From assembly GCA_016714815.1 (NCBI GenBank), contig JADKBZ010000031.1:62001-126000 (forward strand): 64,000 nucleotides of DNA. The letters run 5' to 3'. The notes beneath the pieces are model-generated. The model did no database searches. It was not told where the DNA came from and worked only from the letters and a program-made list of their open reading frames with translations. Shown here in pieces: positions 16,584 to 24,717 of this stretch. This stretch comes from Holophagales bacterium. Its GTDB lineage: Bacteria; Acidobacteriota; Thermoanaerobaculia; UBA5066. The position numbers were made by a program, and so were the translations under genes. How positions within the stretch are numbered: position 1 is the first letter of the stretch; each line of letters opens with the position of its first letter.

Positions 16584-18848
16584 TCAGAGCGTCGCGAGGG
16601 CCGAAAGCGCCCGCGAGGCGCGGTCGATCTTCCTCCAGACCGGGATCCCGCCTCGTTGCAGCACCTGCACGAAGTCGTCGTAGAGGCGTCCCGAGTCGAC
16701 CGAGACGGCGATCGGCTTGCCCGTCTTGCGGAACAGGTCCAGGAGCTCGCTCGGGAGCGATCCGGGCGAGTGAATGTTCTCCTGGTGTGTACCGCCGGCG
16801 AGGTCGGGAGAGAGATTGTCGAGCGCGGGTGTCACCGGAATGGGCGAGACGAGGAGAGCATCGACACCGTCGTCCGCGAGCATCGCCTCCGCTGCGGCGA
16901 CGAACTGGCGGGTCGTCGCCATCGGCGTCGCGTCGACGGGGTTGTCGGCATGGGCGATGCCGGGGAGACAGGAGGCGAGCCTCGCCTTCGTCTCCTCCGA
17001 GAGGCGGGCCGGGACGAGCCCGTAGAGCTTGTCGAGGACCGTGGAGCACTCGAAGCCGGCATTCGAGAGAACAGCCAGGCGATTGCCCCGCGGAAGCCGG
17101 TCGTAGAGCATCGTGAAGGCCTTCGTGTAGTCCTCGAGCATGTCGAGCGACCGGGCGACGATGACACCGGCCCCCTCCATGAGCGCTTCGGCGACAGCGT
17201 AGTCGCCCGCGAGGGACGCCGTGTGGCTCTGCGCCGCTTCCGCCCCGAGCGCCGTCTTCCCCGCCTTGAACGCCAGGACTCTCTTTCCCCGGGCGCGGAG
17301 CCGCCGCGCGAGGTCGACGAAGCGTGCTCCGTCGAGCGGCTTGAACCCCTCGACGTAGCAGGCGATGACCTGGACCGAGTCGTCGGACAGGTACGCCTCC
17401 AGAAAATCCGAGACGGTCAGGTCCATCTGGTTGCCGTACGAGATCGACGCCTTCGGAAAGATGATCCCGTCGAGATTCGACGTGAGAGACACGAGGTAGG
17501 CCCCGCTCTGGCTCACGGCGACGAGGCGGTCACCCGGGGCGTCGTGGAACGGGAGCTTGTACTGCGGCAGGAAGAAGGTGTTGTACTGGTGCTTGGAGAC
17601 GATTCCGAGGCAGTTTCCGCCGAGAAGCACCGGCCCCTCGTCGGGTCGCGAGCGGGACGACCGGACCGCCTCGACGATCTCCTCCTCGAGCCCCAGCTTC
17701 CCCGTCTCGGCGAACCCGCCCGGGATCAGGATGATCGACTCGGCCTTCCCCGTCGCGGCGAGCGCGCGGATCGCGTCCCGCGCTCCCTCCGCCGGGATGG
17801 AGACGACGGCGAGGTCGACCGCCTCCGGGAGCTCCGCGACCGTGCGCACGCAGGGGATCCCGTCGATCGCTTCCTCCTTCGGATGGACGGCCCAGAGGTG
17901 CCCGTAGCGGATTCCCTCCGAGGCTTTCAGGTTCCGGAGGATGATCCGGCCCGGGTTCATCGCCGAGGCCGACGCCCCCAGGACGGCGGCGCTCTTCGGC
18001 TCGAGGAGGCTCTTCACCTTTCCGAGGGGCCGCTTCGGAAGCCTCGCCGTCGACCGGCCGATCCGCCCTTTCCCGTCGACGGCGACCCAGCGCCCGTCTG
18101 AGGCGAGGATGAGGGGGTTGACCTCCAGCTCCTCCAGTGTCAGCGGGTCGGCCTCTCCGGCCTGCGCCGCCTCGCCGAACGCGGTGGCGACGGCTCCAAG
18201 AGCCTCGAGGCGCTCCGCCGTCGCGGCGAGGTCGAAGGGAGCGGTCGCGTGAACGCGGCTCGGCCGGAAAAGGAGGCCGAGAGCGGGACGCGCGGCGACC
18301 GCCCTTTCGAGCCCCTCCCGGACGCGGCCGGGCTGAAGGACGACGGTCGACGCTCCGGCGCTCACGGCCCCGAACCACTCGGTCAGCACGCCGCCGAGGC
18401 CGAGCACGAGGACCGGGCCGAAAGCGGGGTCCTGCTTGAGGGAAAGGAGCGTCTCCACGGCTGGCGACCCGCTCCTCGCCTTCACCTTCTCGACGACGAG
18501 AATCCCCGAGCGAACCGCCTCCGGCATCCGCCGGCCCACGTCGCTCCAGACGCGACGGGCGGCGGCGCCGACGGCCGACGGCTCGGAGCCGGACACGGCG
18601 ACTCCTCCGACGTCGGACTTGTGGAGGATCTCCGGGGAGACGATCTTCAGGACGACGTCTCCCGGAGCCCTCGCCAGGAGGCTCGCCACCTCGCCCGGAA
18701 CGCCTGATCCCGGCTCGCCCGGCCAGTACGCGAAGCGCGGGACGTCGATCCCGACGGCGGACAGCATCGCGTAGACCTCGTGCTCGAGGAGGGCGTTTCG
18801 CCCGGCCCGCCGGACCCCCGCAAGGATCTCCGTCACCTTCTCCATCAT
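16584..18848 (-). CDS. acyl-CoA synthetase (NDP-forming), fused ATP-grasp/CoA-ligase
   Basis: A 754-residue protein related to ADP-forming acetyl-CoA synthetase, which interconverts acyl-CoA plus ADP and Pi with acid plus ATP and CoA. The order is ATP-grasp beta-like domain first (about 10-265; VVLKIVSPEILHKSDVGGV, LEELEVNPLI), then the CoA-binding Rossmann domain (about 282-400; AVLGASASAMNPG), then the succinyl-CoA-ligase-like domains, with the loop SHTASLAGDYAV whose His542 aligns with the phosphohistidine of this family. Many homologues have the opposite order or separate subunits. The start is one of two adjacent ATGs (18848 or 18845), with only a weak GGGGGTT upstream. The divergent gene starts 31 bases away, so its promoter must lie inside that gene. 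Confidence 0.87.
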   Translation of the reverse strand: MMEKVTEILAGVRRAGRNALLEHEVYAMLSAVGIDVPRFAYWPGEPGSGVPGEVASLLARAPGDVVLKIVSPEILHKSDVGGVAVSGSEPSAVGAAARRVWSDVGRRMPEAVRSGILVVEKVKARSGSPAVETLLSLKQDPAFGPVLVLGLGGVLTEWFGAVSAGASTVVLQPGRVREGLERAVAARPALGLLFRPSRVHATAPFDLAATAERLEALGAVATAFGEAAQAGEADPLTLEELEVNPLILASDGRWVAVDGKGRIGRSTARLPKRPLGKVKSLLEPKSAAVLGASASAMNPGRIILRNLKASEGIRYGHLWAVHPKEEAIDGIPCVRTVAELPEAVDLAVVSIPAEGARDAIRALAATGKAESIILIPGGFAETGKLGLEEEIVEAVRSSRSRPDEGPVLLGGNCLGIVSKHQYNTFFLPQYKLPFHDAPGDRLVAVSQSGAYLVSLTSNLDGIIFPKASISYGNQMDLTVSDFLEAYLSDDSVQVIACYVEGFKPLDGARFVDLARRLRARGKRVLAFKAGKTALGAEAAQSHTASLAGDYAVAEALMEGAGVIVARSLDMLEDYTKAFTMLYDRLPRGNRLAVLSNAGFECSTVLDKLYGLVPARLSEETKARLASCLPGIAHADNPVDATPMATTRQFVAAAEAMLADDGVDALLVSPIPVTPALDNLSPDLAGGTHQENIHSPGSLPSELLDLFRKTGKPIAVSVDSGRLYDDFVQVLQRGGIPVWRKIDRASRALSALATL

Positions 18849-18879
18849 CGCGGCGCAACCCCCGGCGGACGAAAGTAAC

Positions 18880-20145
18880 ATGTCGCGGGCCGCCATGACG
18901 TCGACGATCGAAAAGAGGCTCCAGGATCTCCGCACGCTCCTCGAGGTGGCGCAGGCGATGACCGGCGTCCGCCAGCTCCAGCCGCTCCTGGAGCTCATCA
19001 TCGCCTCGGCCACCCGGCTGATCGACGCCGACCGGACGAGCCTCTTCCTTCTCGAGCCGGACGGCAGCCTCTGGACGCGGGTCGCGCAGGACTCGACCGA
19101 CATCCGCCTCCCTCCCGGTTTCGGCATCGCCGGAATCGTCGCCAGGACGGGGCAGACGATCACCATCGCCGACGCCTACGAGGACCCCCGATTCTCCCCG
19201 TCCGTCGACCTGGAGACGGGCTATCGGACCCGGAGCATCCTCTGCATCCCCCTCACGACCCCGTCGGGCTCCATCGTCGGTGTCATCGAGGCGATGAACA
19301 AGAAGGGCGACCTCGCGTTCGACGCGGACGACGAGGAGAGCCTGCGGGCCCTCGGCAGCCACGCCGCCGTCGCCCTCGAGACGCAGCGGCTCCTCGACGG
19401 AGAGCTCCAGCGCCAGCGGATGGAAGGCGAGATCGAGCTGGCGAGGAAGATCCAGGAGAACCTCCGCCCCCGGAGGCTCCCGGAACCGGCCTGGCTGCGT
19501 CTCGCCGCCTGGCAGAAGACCGCGGAGAAGACGGGGGGCGACTACTACGACGTCATGGAGGCCCCCGGCGGTTCCTTCGACCTCCTCGTCTGCGACGTCT
19601 CTGGACACGGCCTCGCCTCGACCGTCCTCATGTCGGCCGCGCGGGCCTACCTGCGGGCCCTCCACCTCGTCGAGAGCAACCCGCAGAAGCTGATCGAGAA
19701 GCTGAACCGGCTCATCTCCCCCGACATCCCGGACGACGCCTTCGCGACGCTCGTGGCCTGCCGGATCGGCCCCGCCGGGGATGCCTGCTACGTCTCCGCC
19801 GGGCACCTTCCGCCCCTCGTCTACCGCCCGCGCACGGGGAGGTTCGACGCTCTCGAGGAGACCGACATCGTCCTCGGCTTCTCGGCCGACACGACCTATC
19901 GCGCGCACCAGATCGACCGTCTCGAGAAGGGCGACCTCGTCGTCCTCGCGACGGACGGCCTCTACGAGGCGGCCAGCCCCGGGGGGCTCCTCTGGGGCCT
20001 CGACGCCGTGCGGGACACCATCGCGGCTGCCGCACCCGAGGGGGCCCACGGTGTGATCGAGGCCCTCCGCGCAGGGGTTTTCGGCCACTCCGAGCGGCTC
20101 TTCCTCGACGACGACATCACTCTCGTCGCCGCCGAAAGGCTCTAG
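18880..20145 (+). CDS. GAF-domain PP2C (RsbU/SpoIIE-type) serine phosphatase
   Basis: A 421-residue protein. A GAF sensor domain covers about residues 10-175 (DADRTSLFLLEPDG, GIAGIVARTGQ, SILCIPLTT). A short helix (ELQRQRMEGEIELARKIQ) leads to the PP2C-like phosphatase at about 205-420, with metal-binding acidic motifs GGDYYDV, DVSGHGLAS, ATDGLYEA and LDDDITLVAAERL. Family members dephosphorylate anti-sigma-factor antagonists or other partner-switch proteins. No such partner gene is adjacent, so the target is unknown. The start is ATG 18880; ATG 18895 is an alternative. It is divergent from the acyl-CoA synthetase gene. Confidence 0.92.
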   Translation: MSRAAMTSTIEKRLQDLRTLLEVAQAMTGVRQLQPLLELIIASATRLIDADRTSLFLLEPDGSLWTRVAQDSTDIRLPPGFGIAGIVARTGQTITIADAYEDPRFSPSVDLETGYRTRSILCIPLTTPSGSIVGVIEAMNKKGDLAFDADDEESLRALGSHAAVALETQRLLDGELQRQRMEGEIELARKIQENLRPRRLPEPAWLRLAAWQKTAEKTGGDYYDVMEAPGGSFDLLVCDVSGHGLASTVLMSAARAYLRALHLVESNPQKLIEKLNRLISPDIPDDAFATLVACRIGPAGDACYVSAGHLPPLVYRPRTGRFDALEETDIVLGFSADTTYRAHQIDRLEKGDLVVLATDGLYEAASPGGLLWGLDAVRDTIAAAAPEGAHGVIEALRAGVFGHSERLFLDDDITLVAAERL

Positions 20146-20471
20146 AGAGCGCGCTCACCCGGGCGCGGGACGGCCTCTGACCGGGAGCGGCCCCGGCGGG
20201 ACCCGCGCTCCCGAGCGGATCGAAAGCACGTGCCCCTCGCTCCAATGCTCCCGCCATTGAGGCCGTCCAGGAACACCTGCTCGCCCATTGCCGGGATTCC
20301 GAGCACGGCTCGGTGCGTTTACGCAGGTCGAATCGTCCGGAGCGTTTACGCGTCTTCGCATCGAGACCAGAAATTCGCCTATCATCTGTCGCTTTCGTTC
20401 ACGGATTCCCTTTCCGGTCCCGGCGGGTGGCCGAGGCGGGCTTTGGACCATTTCTTTGAGGTGGAGGCGAA
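20146..20471. other. 326-bp upstream region of the DUF1302 operon
   Basis: Non-coding by codon pattern. It holds the 5' regulatory region of the following operon, including a direct repeat (listed separately). The frames open across it on both strands give Arg/Pro-rich sequence without family features. A GAGGTGGAGG stretch just before the ATG at 20472 is a plausible ribosome-binding site. I see no convincing -35/-10 pair. Confidence 0.5.
20315..20351. promoter_or_regulatory. direct repeat GCGTTTACGC x2, possible operator
   Basis: The 10-mer GCGTTTACGC occurs at 20315-20324 and again at 20342-20351, 27 bases start to start, about 120 bases before the DUF1302 start codon. Each copy is nearly palindromic (GCGT..ACGC). 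Two identical near-palindromes at this distance upstream of an inducible-looking operon suggest a regulator site. The regulator is not in the window. Confidence 0.4.
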
Positions 20472-22298
20472 ATGAAATTGCTGCGGCGGAAGAGTTCAGG
20501 AACGAAAACACCGGCCCTCTCACTCGCGGTCGCACTCGCGCTCGGCGCCCTGCCGGGTGCAGCGATCGACGGACAGTCGGGGGACTTCAAGTGGAGCTGG
20601 GGCACGACGCTCACGTACGGCCTCGGCCTTCGGCTCGACGATCCCGACAAGAGGATCATCGGCGCCGCCGCGGGCGGCACGGCGTTCTCCGTGAACGGCG
20701 ACGACGGCGACCAGAACTACGAGACGGGGATCTTCACGAACGCGGGGAAGGTGACGACCGAGCTCGAGATGAGCTACAAGAACGTCGGCGGCTTCGTCCG
20801 GGCCTTCGCCTTCTACGACTACGAGAACGAGAAGAACGACCGGGCGAGGACACCTCTCTCGGACGAGGCCATGAAGAGGGTCGGCAGCCGAGCCGAGATT
20901 CGGGACGCTTTCCTCTGGTACCGGTTCAATCTCGGTACGCTGCCGGGCGAGGTCCGCGCCGGCTGGCAGGTCATCAACTGGGGAGAGAGCACCTTCCTCC
21001 AGGGCGGCATCAACGCCATCAACCCCGTCGACGTCAGCGCCCTCCGGGTCCCCGGGGCCGAGCTGCGGGACGCGCTGCTGCCGGTGGGAGCCGTGAAGCT
21101 CAGCGTCAAGCCGTCCGAGAACACGTCGTTCGAGGTTTTCTACCAGTACTCCTGGGCGGAGACCAAGGCGGACGCGGTCGGGAGCTACTTCAGCACGACC
21201 GACCTGGCCGGTGCCGGGGCGACGAAGGTCATGCTCGGCTTCGGTTCCGCGCCGGACTCGATTCCAGTGGGGCACCCTCCGATCGGTGGAAGCCCGGTCG
21301 GCGTGGCCGTTCCGCGCGGCGCCGATCGCGGCGCCCCCGACAGCGGGCAGTATGGCGCCGCTTTCAAGCTCATGACCAACAGCCTGGGCGGAGCCGAGTT
21401 CGGGGCCTATTTCATCAACTACCACAGCCGCCTGCCGGTCATCATGGCGAAGACCGGCACCCAGGACGGCATCCTCAGGACGGGTAACTATGCGGCCACG
21501 GCGCAGTACTTCCTCGCGTACCCGGAGGACATCAAGCTCTTCGGCCTCAGCTTCAACACGCAGCTCGGCCGATCCGGTGTCGCGCTCCAGGGCGAGGTCT
21601 CGCACCGGCTGGACGTGCCGCTTCAGATGGACGACGTCGAGCTGCTCTACGCCGCGCTCACGCCGCTCCGGCTTCTGCCGGCCATACCCCAGCTGGCGCC
21701 GCTCAGGGGACTGGGGAACCTTCTCGCGGCGAACAACCAGATCGGGGCCTACGGATTCTCCGAGGAGATCCAGGGCTACCGCACGTTCGACACGACCCAG
21801 GTCCAGATGACAGCCACGAAGGCCTTCAGCCGCGTCCTCGGCGCCGACCAGCTGGTCCTCGTCGTCGAAGGCGGATGGAGCAAGGTGCAGAACCTCCCGG
21901 AACAGAGCGTCCTGCGCCTGGAGGCCCCCGGCACGTACACCTCTGGGAACCCCGTCTTCCAGACGGCGAAGGTCCAGCCCGGCACCGAGCCCGCCTCGGC
22001 GTTCCCCACGTCGAGCGCCTGGGGCTACGTCGTCGCCGGACGCTTCGATTTCAACAACGCGATCGCGGCGATCAACATCTCGCCCCGCTTCTCCTTCGCC
22101 CAGGACGTGAATGGAATCTCCCCGGGACCCGGGGGGAGCTTCCTCGAAGGCCGCAAGGCGCTGACCATCGGGCTCGGCTTCCAGTACCGCATCAGCTGGG
22201 AGTTGGACCTGAGCTACACGAGCTTCTTCGGCGCCGATCGGTACAACCTGCTCAACGACCGCGATTTCCTCGCGGGCAACGTCAAGTTCAGCTTCTGA
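20472..22298 (+). CDS. DUF1302 family outer-membrane protein
   Basis: A 608-residue protein with a signal peptide (basic LLRRKSSGTK, then LSLAVALALGALPGAA). The rest alternates beta strands and ends in Phe (GNVKFSF), as in outer-membrane beta-barrels. Blocks such as FVRAFAFYDYEN, RDAFLWYRFNLG, WQVINWGESTFLQGG and NAINPVDVSALR are typical of DUF1302. Members almost always neighbour DUF1329 and an RND-type protein, as here. Such clusters are often found near genes for degrading hydrophobic compounds, so a role in moving a hydrophobic substrate across the outer membrane is a reasonable inference but not shown. It is the first gene of a four-gene operon, with DUF1329 following 10 bases later. Confidence 0.88.
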   Translation: MKLLRRKSSGTKTPALSLAVALALGALPGAAIDGQSGDFKWSWGTTLTYGLGLRLDDPDKRIIGAAAGGTAFSVNGDDGDQNYETGIFTNAGKVTTELEMSYKNVGGFVRAFAFYDYENEKNDRARTPLSDEAMKRVGSRAEIRDAFLWYRFNLGTLPGEVRAGWQVINWGESTFLQGGINAINPVDVSALRVPGAELRDALLPVGAVKLSVKPSENTSFEVFYQYSWAETKADAVGSYFSTTDLAGAGATKVMLGFGSAPDSIPVGHPPIGGSPVGVAVPRGADRGAPDSGQYGAAFKLMTNSLGGAEFGAYFINYHSRLPVIMAKTGTQDGILRTGNYAATAQYFLAYPEDIKLFGLSFNTQLGRSGVALQGEVSHRLDVPLQMDDVELLYAALTPLRLLPAIPQLAPLRGLGNLLAANNQIGAYGFSEEIQGYRTFDTTQVQMTATKAFSRVLGADQLVLVVEGGWSKVQNLPEQSVLRLEAPGTYTSGNPVFQTAKVQPGTEPASAFPTSSAWGYVVAGRFDFNNAIAAINISPRFSFAQDVNGISPGPGGSFLEGRKALTIGLGFQYRISWELDLSYTSFFGADRYNLLNDRDFLAGNVKFSF

Positions 22299-22308
22299 GG
22301 GAGTCCAC

Positions 22309-23667
22309 ATGCGCAGCACGGCACGATTCGTCGCGATCCTCTCCCTGGCCTCGGTGGCCCTCCTCACCGGCTTCCCTCCCCTTTCCGCCCAGGAAGGCGG
22401 CCGCCTCGGCGCGGACCTGACGCCGCTCGGCGCGGAGAAGGCGGGGAATGCCGCCGGCACGATTCCCTCGTGGGACGGCGGCATCACCAAGCCCCCGGCG
22501 GGCTACGTTCCCGGAAAGCACTACGTCGACCCGTACGCGGCCGACAAGGCGCTCTTCACGATCACCGCCAAGAACCTCGACCAGTACGCCGCGCAGCTTT
22601 CCGAGGGTCACAAGGCGATGCTGCGCACCTACGGTACCTTCAAGATGAACGTCTACCCGACCCGCCGCAGCGCCTCGGTGCCGCAGCGGGTCTACGACGC
22701 CACGAGCCAGAACCTCACCCGCGCGAAGCTGGTGAACGGCGGCAACGGCGTCCAGGGTGCCGTCGGCGGGCCGGCCTTCCCGCTGCCGAAGAGCGGCGTG
22801 GAGGTGATCTGGAACCACATGCTGCGCTACCGCGGCGACACGGCCGGCCGGTGGGTGATGCAGGCGGCGCCGACCCGTGGCGGGCAGTTCACGCCGGTCC
22901 AGTTCGACGAGGAAACCCAATTCCTCTACCACCTCCCGGGCATGACCGCGGAGAAGCTGGGGAACCGCATCCTCTACTTCAAGCAGACGGTCACCGCCCC
23001 GGCGCGTCTCGCCGGCGGCATCCTGCTCGTTCACGAGATGGGCGACCAGGTCAAGCAGCCCCGCGACGCCTGGGTCTACAACCCCGGACAGCGCCGCGTC
23101 CGGCGGGCGCCGCAGGTGGCGTACGACAACCCGGGTACCGCCGCGGACAACATGAGGACGAGCGACCAGCTCGACATGTTCAACGGGGCGCCGGACCGCT
23201 ACGAGTGGAAGCTCGTCGGCAAGCGCGAGATCTACGTTCCCTACAACAGCTACAGGCTCCAGGACCCGAAGCTGAAGTACAAGGACATCATCACGCCCCT
23301 GCACATCAATCCCGACCACGCACGCTACGAGCTGCACCGGGTCTGGATCGTCGACGCGACGCTTCGGGCCGGTGAGCGGCACACCTACAAGAGGCGCACC
23401 TTCTACCTGGACGAAGACTCCTGGCAGATCGTCCTCATGGACCAGTACGACAACCGGGACCAGCTCTGGCGGGTCTCCGAAGGGCACGCGATGAACTTCT
23501 ACAACGTGCCCGGGACCTGGACCGCGGCCGAGGTGCACACCGACCTCCAGGCGGGCCGCTACCTGATCATGGGCCTCTTCAACGAGGGACGGGTCCACGA
23601 CTTCAACCTCAAGCGGACCGAGGCGGACTTCCAGCCCGACGCCCTGCGCCGGGAAGGCGTTCGGTAG
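22309..23667 (+). CDS. DUF1329 family periplasmic/outer-membrane protein
   Basis: A 452-residue protein with a signal peptide (RFVAILSLASVALLTGFPPLSAQ). It shows the DUF1329 pattern: LGADLTPLGAEKAGNAAGTIP with the IPSWDGG block, DKALFTITAKN, WNHMLRYRG, RDAWVYNPGQRRVRRAPQ, SDQLDMFNGAPDRY and YKRRTFYLDEDSWQIVL. The fold is believed to be LolB-like and may bind a lipid or other hydrophobic ligand. It is cotranscribed with the DUF1302 barrel. A very stable hairpin follows before the next gene, so it may be expressed more highly than the two downstream genes. Confidence 0.9.
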   Translation: MRSTARFVAILSLASVALLTGFPPLSAQEGGRLGADLTPLGAEKAGNAAGTIPSWDGGITKPPAGYVPGKHYVDPYAADKALFTITAKNLDQYAAQLSEGHKAMLRTYGTFKMNVYPTRRSASVPQRVYDATSQNLTRAKLVNGGNGVQGAVGGPAFPLPKSGVEVIWNHMLRYRGDTAGRWVMQAAPTRGGQFTPVQFDEETQFLYHLPGMTAEKLGNRILYFKQTVTAPARLAGGILLVHEMGDQVKQPRDAWVYNPGQRRVRRAPQVAYDNPGTAADNMRTSDQLDMFNGAPDRYEWKLVGKREIYVPYNSYRLQDPKLKYKDIITPLHINPDHARYELHRVWIVDATLRAGERHTYKRRTFYLDEDSWQIVLMDQYDNRDQLWRVSEGHAMNFYNVPGTWTAAEVHTDLQAGRYLIMGLFNEGRVHDFNLKRTEADFQPDALRREGVR

Positions 23668-23673
23668 GCGGCC

Positions 23674-23711
23674 GTCGCGGGGGCCGGGCGAGAGCGTCCG
23701 GCCCCCGCGAC
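23674..23711 (+). promoter_or_regulatory. 14-bp perfect intercistronic hairpin after DUF1329
   Basis: A 14-base arm (23674-23687), a 10-base loop, and the exact complementary arm (23698-23711), all GC-rich, placed between the DUF1329 stop and the next gene's ribosome-binding site. With no T-tract it is more likely an attenuator or mRNA-stabilising/processing element than a full terminator. Confidence 0.55.
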
Positions 23712-23736
23712 CGCGTGGCGATCAAGGAGGTCTCTC

Positions 23737-24717
23737 GTGAGCGGTCGGTTCACCGGTCCGTCCGGCGTCTGCGTGATTCTTCTGAGCTGGCTGGCGTCCC
23801 TGGCTCTCCTGGCGACGGGTGCCCGCGCCGAGGGAGCGGCGCCGGCGGAGCGGGCCGTGAAGGCGCCTCTGGCGCCCCGTTCGCTGCTTCTCGACGTCGC
23901 CTCCCGGGGCGGCCGGCTCGTCGCGGTCGGCGAGAGGGGCCACATCCTGGTTTCCGGCGACGCCGGACGGTCGTGGGTTCAGGCCGAGGTGCCTAACCGG
24001 GCCCTTCTCACCGGCGTCTACCTGCACGACGGCAAGCTCGGCTGGGTCGTGGGCCACGACGAAGTCGTCCTGCGGACCCGCGACGGCGGCGGGACCTGGG
24101 AGAGAGTCCACCACGCACCCGAGAACGAGAAGCCGCTCCTCGACGTCTGGTTCGCCGACGCCCGCCGTGGCCTGGCCATCGGAGCCTATGGCGGACTTCT
24201 CGCCACGGAGGACGGAGGAGACACCTGGCAGCGCAGCTCCGTCAACGGGGAGGACGATTTCCACCTCAACCAGATCGTCGCCGCCAGCGACGGCACCCTC
24301 TACCTCGCCGCCGAGGCGGGGCACCTCTACCGGTCCGACGACGGCGGCCGCGTCTGGACGCCTCTGCCTTCGCCCTACCAGGGCTCGTTCTTCGGACTCC
24401 TGCCGCTCTCGGACGGTCCACTGCTGGCCTTCGGCCTGCGCGGCCACCTCTTCCGCTCCTCGGACCGCGGGGCCACCTGGACGAAGATCGAGACGGGGAC
24501 CGACGCGACCCTGACCTCCGGGCTCGAGCTCGGCCCCGGACGCCTCGTCCTCGGAGGCATGGCGGGAACGCTCCTCTGGAGCGAGGACGGCGGCCGGACG
24601 GTGCGCAAGCAGGAGCTGTCCGACCGCAAGGCGATCGTCGCCCTGGCGCGGGGGGACGAGCGCACGGTGCTCCTCTTCGGTGAAGGCGGAATCCGCAGGG
24701 CGGAGATCGAGCGATGA
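23737..24717 (+). CDS. exported YCF48-like/BNR-repeat beta-propeller protein
   Basis: A 326-residue protein. The start is GTG 23737, with AAGGAGG six bases upstream. After a signal peptide (ILLSWLASLALLATGARA) come repeated propeller blades with the BNR/YCF48 pattern: GHILVSGDAGRSWVQA, VVLRTRDGGGTWERV, GLLATEDGGDTWQRS, HLYRSDDGGRVWTPL, HLFRSSDRGATWTKI and LLWSEDGGRTV. YCF48 family members help assemble photosystem II in cyanobacteria. In this module the protein is a regular companion of the RND transporter, probably as a periplasmic partner. Its stop overlaps the start of the RND gene by four bases (ATGA). Confidence 0.88.
   Translation: MSGRFTGPSGVCVILLSWLASLALLATGARAEGAAPAERAVKAPLAPRSLLLDVASRGGRLVAVGERGHILVSGDAGRSWVQAEVPNRALLTGVYLHDGKLGWVVGHDEVVLRTRDGGGTWERVHHAPENEKPLLDVWFADARRGLAIGAYGGLLATEDGGDTWQRSSVNGEDDFHLNQIVAASDGTLYLAAEAGHLYRSDDGGRVWTPLPSPYQGSFFGLLPLSDGPLLAFGLRGHLFRSSDRGATWTKIETGTDATLTSGLELGPGRLVLGGMAGTLLWSEDGGRTVRKQELSDRKAIVALARGDERTVLLFGEGGIRRAEIER

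Noticed and set aside
14538..18101. 1187-codon plus-strand frame
   Set aside because: Antisense to the kinase and acyl-CoA synthetase genes, with no domain motifs. It is a shadow.
20155..20535. 126-codon minus-strand frame upstream of the DUF1302 gene
   Set aside because: Arg/Pro-rich, no ribosome-binding site, and overlaps the operon's regulatory region and start. Not supported as a gene.
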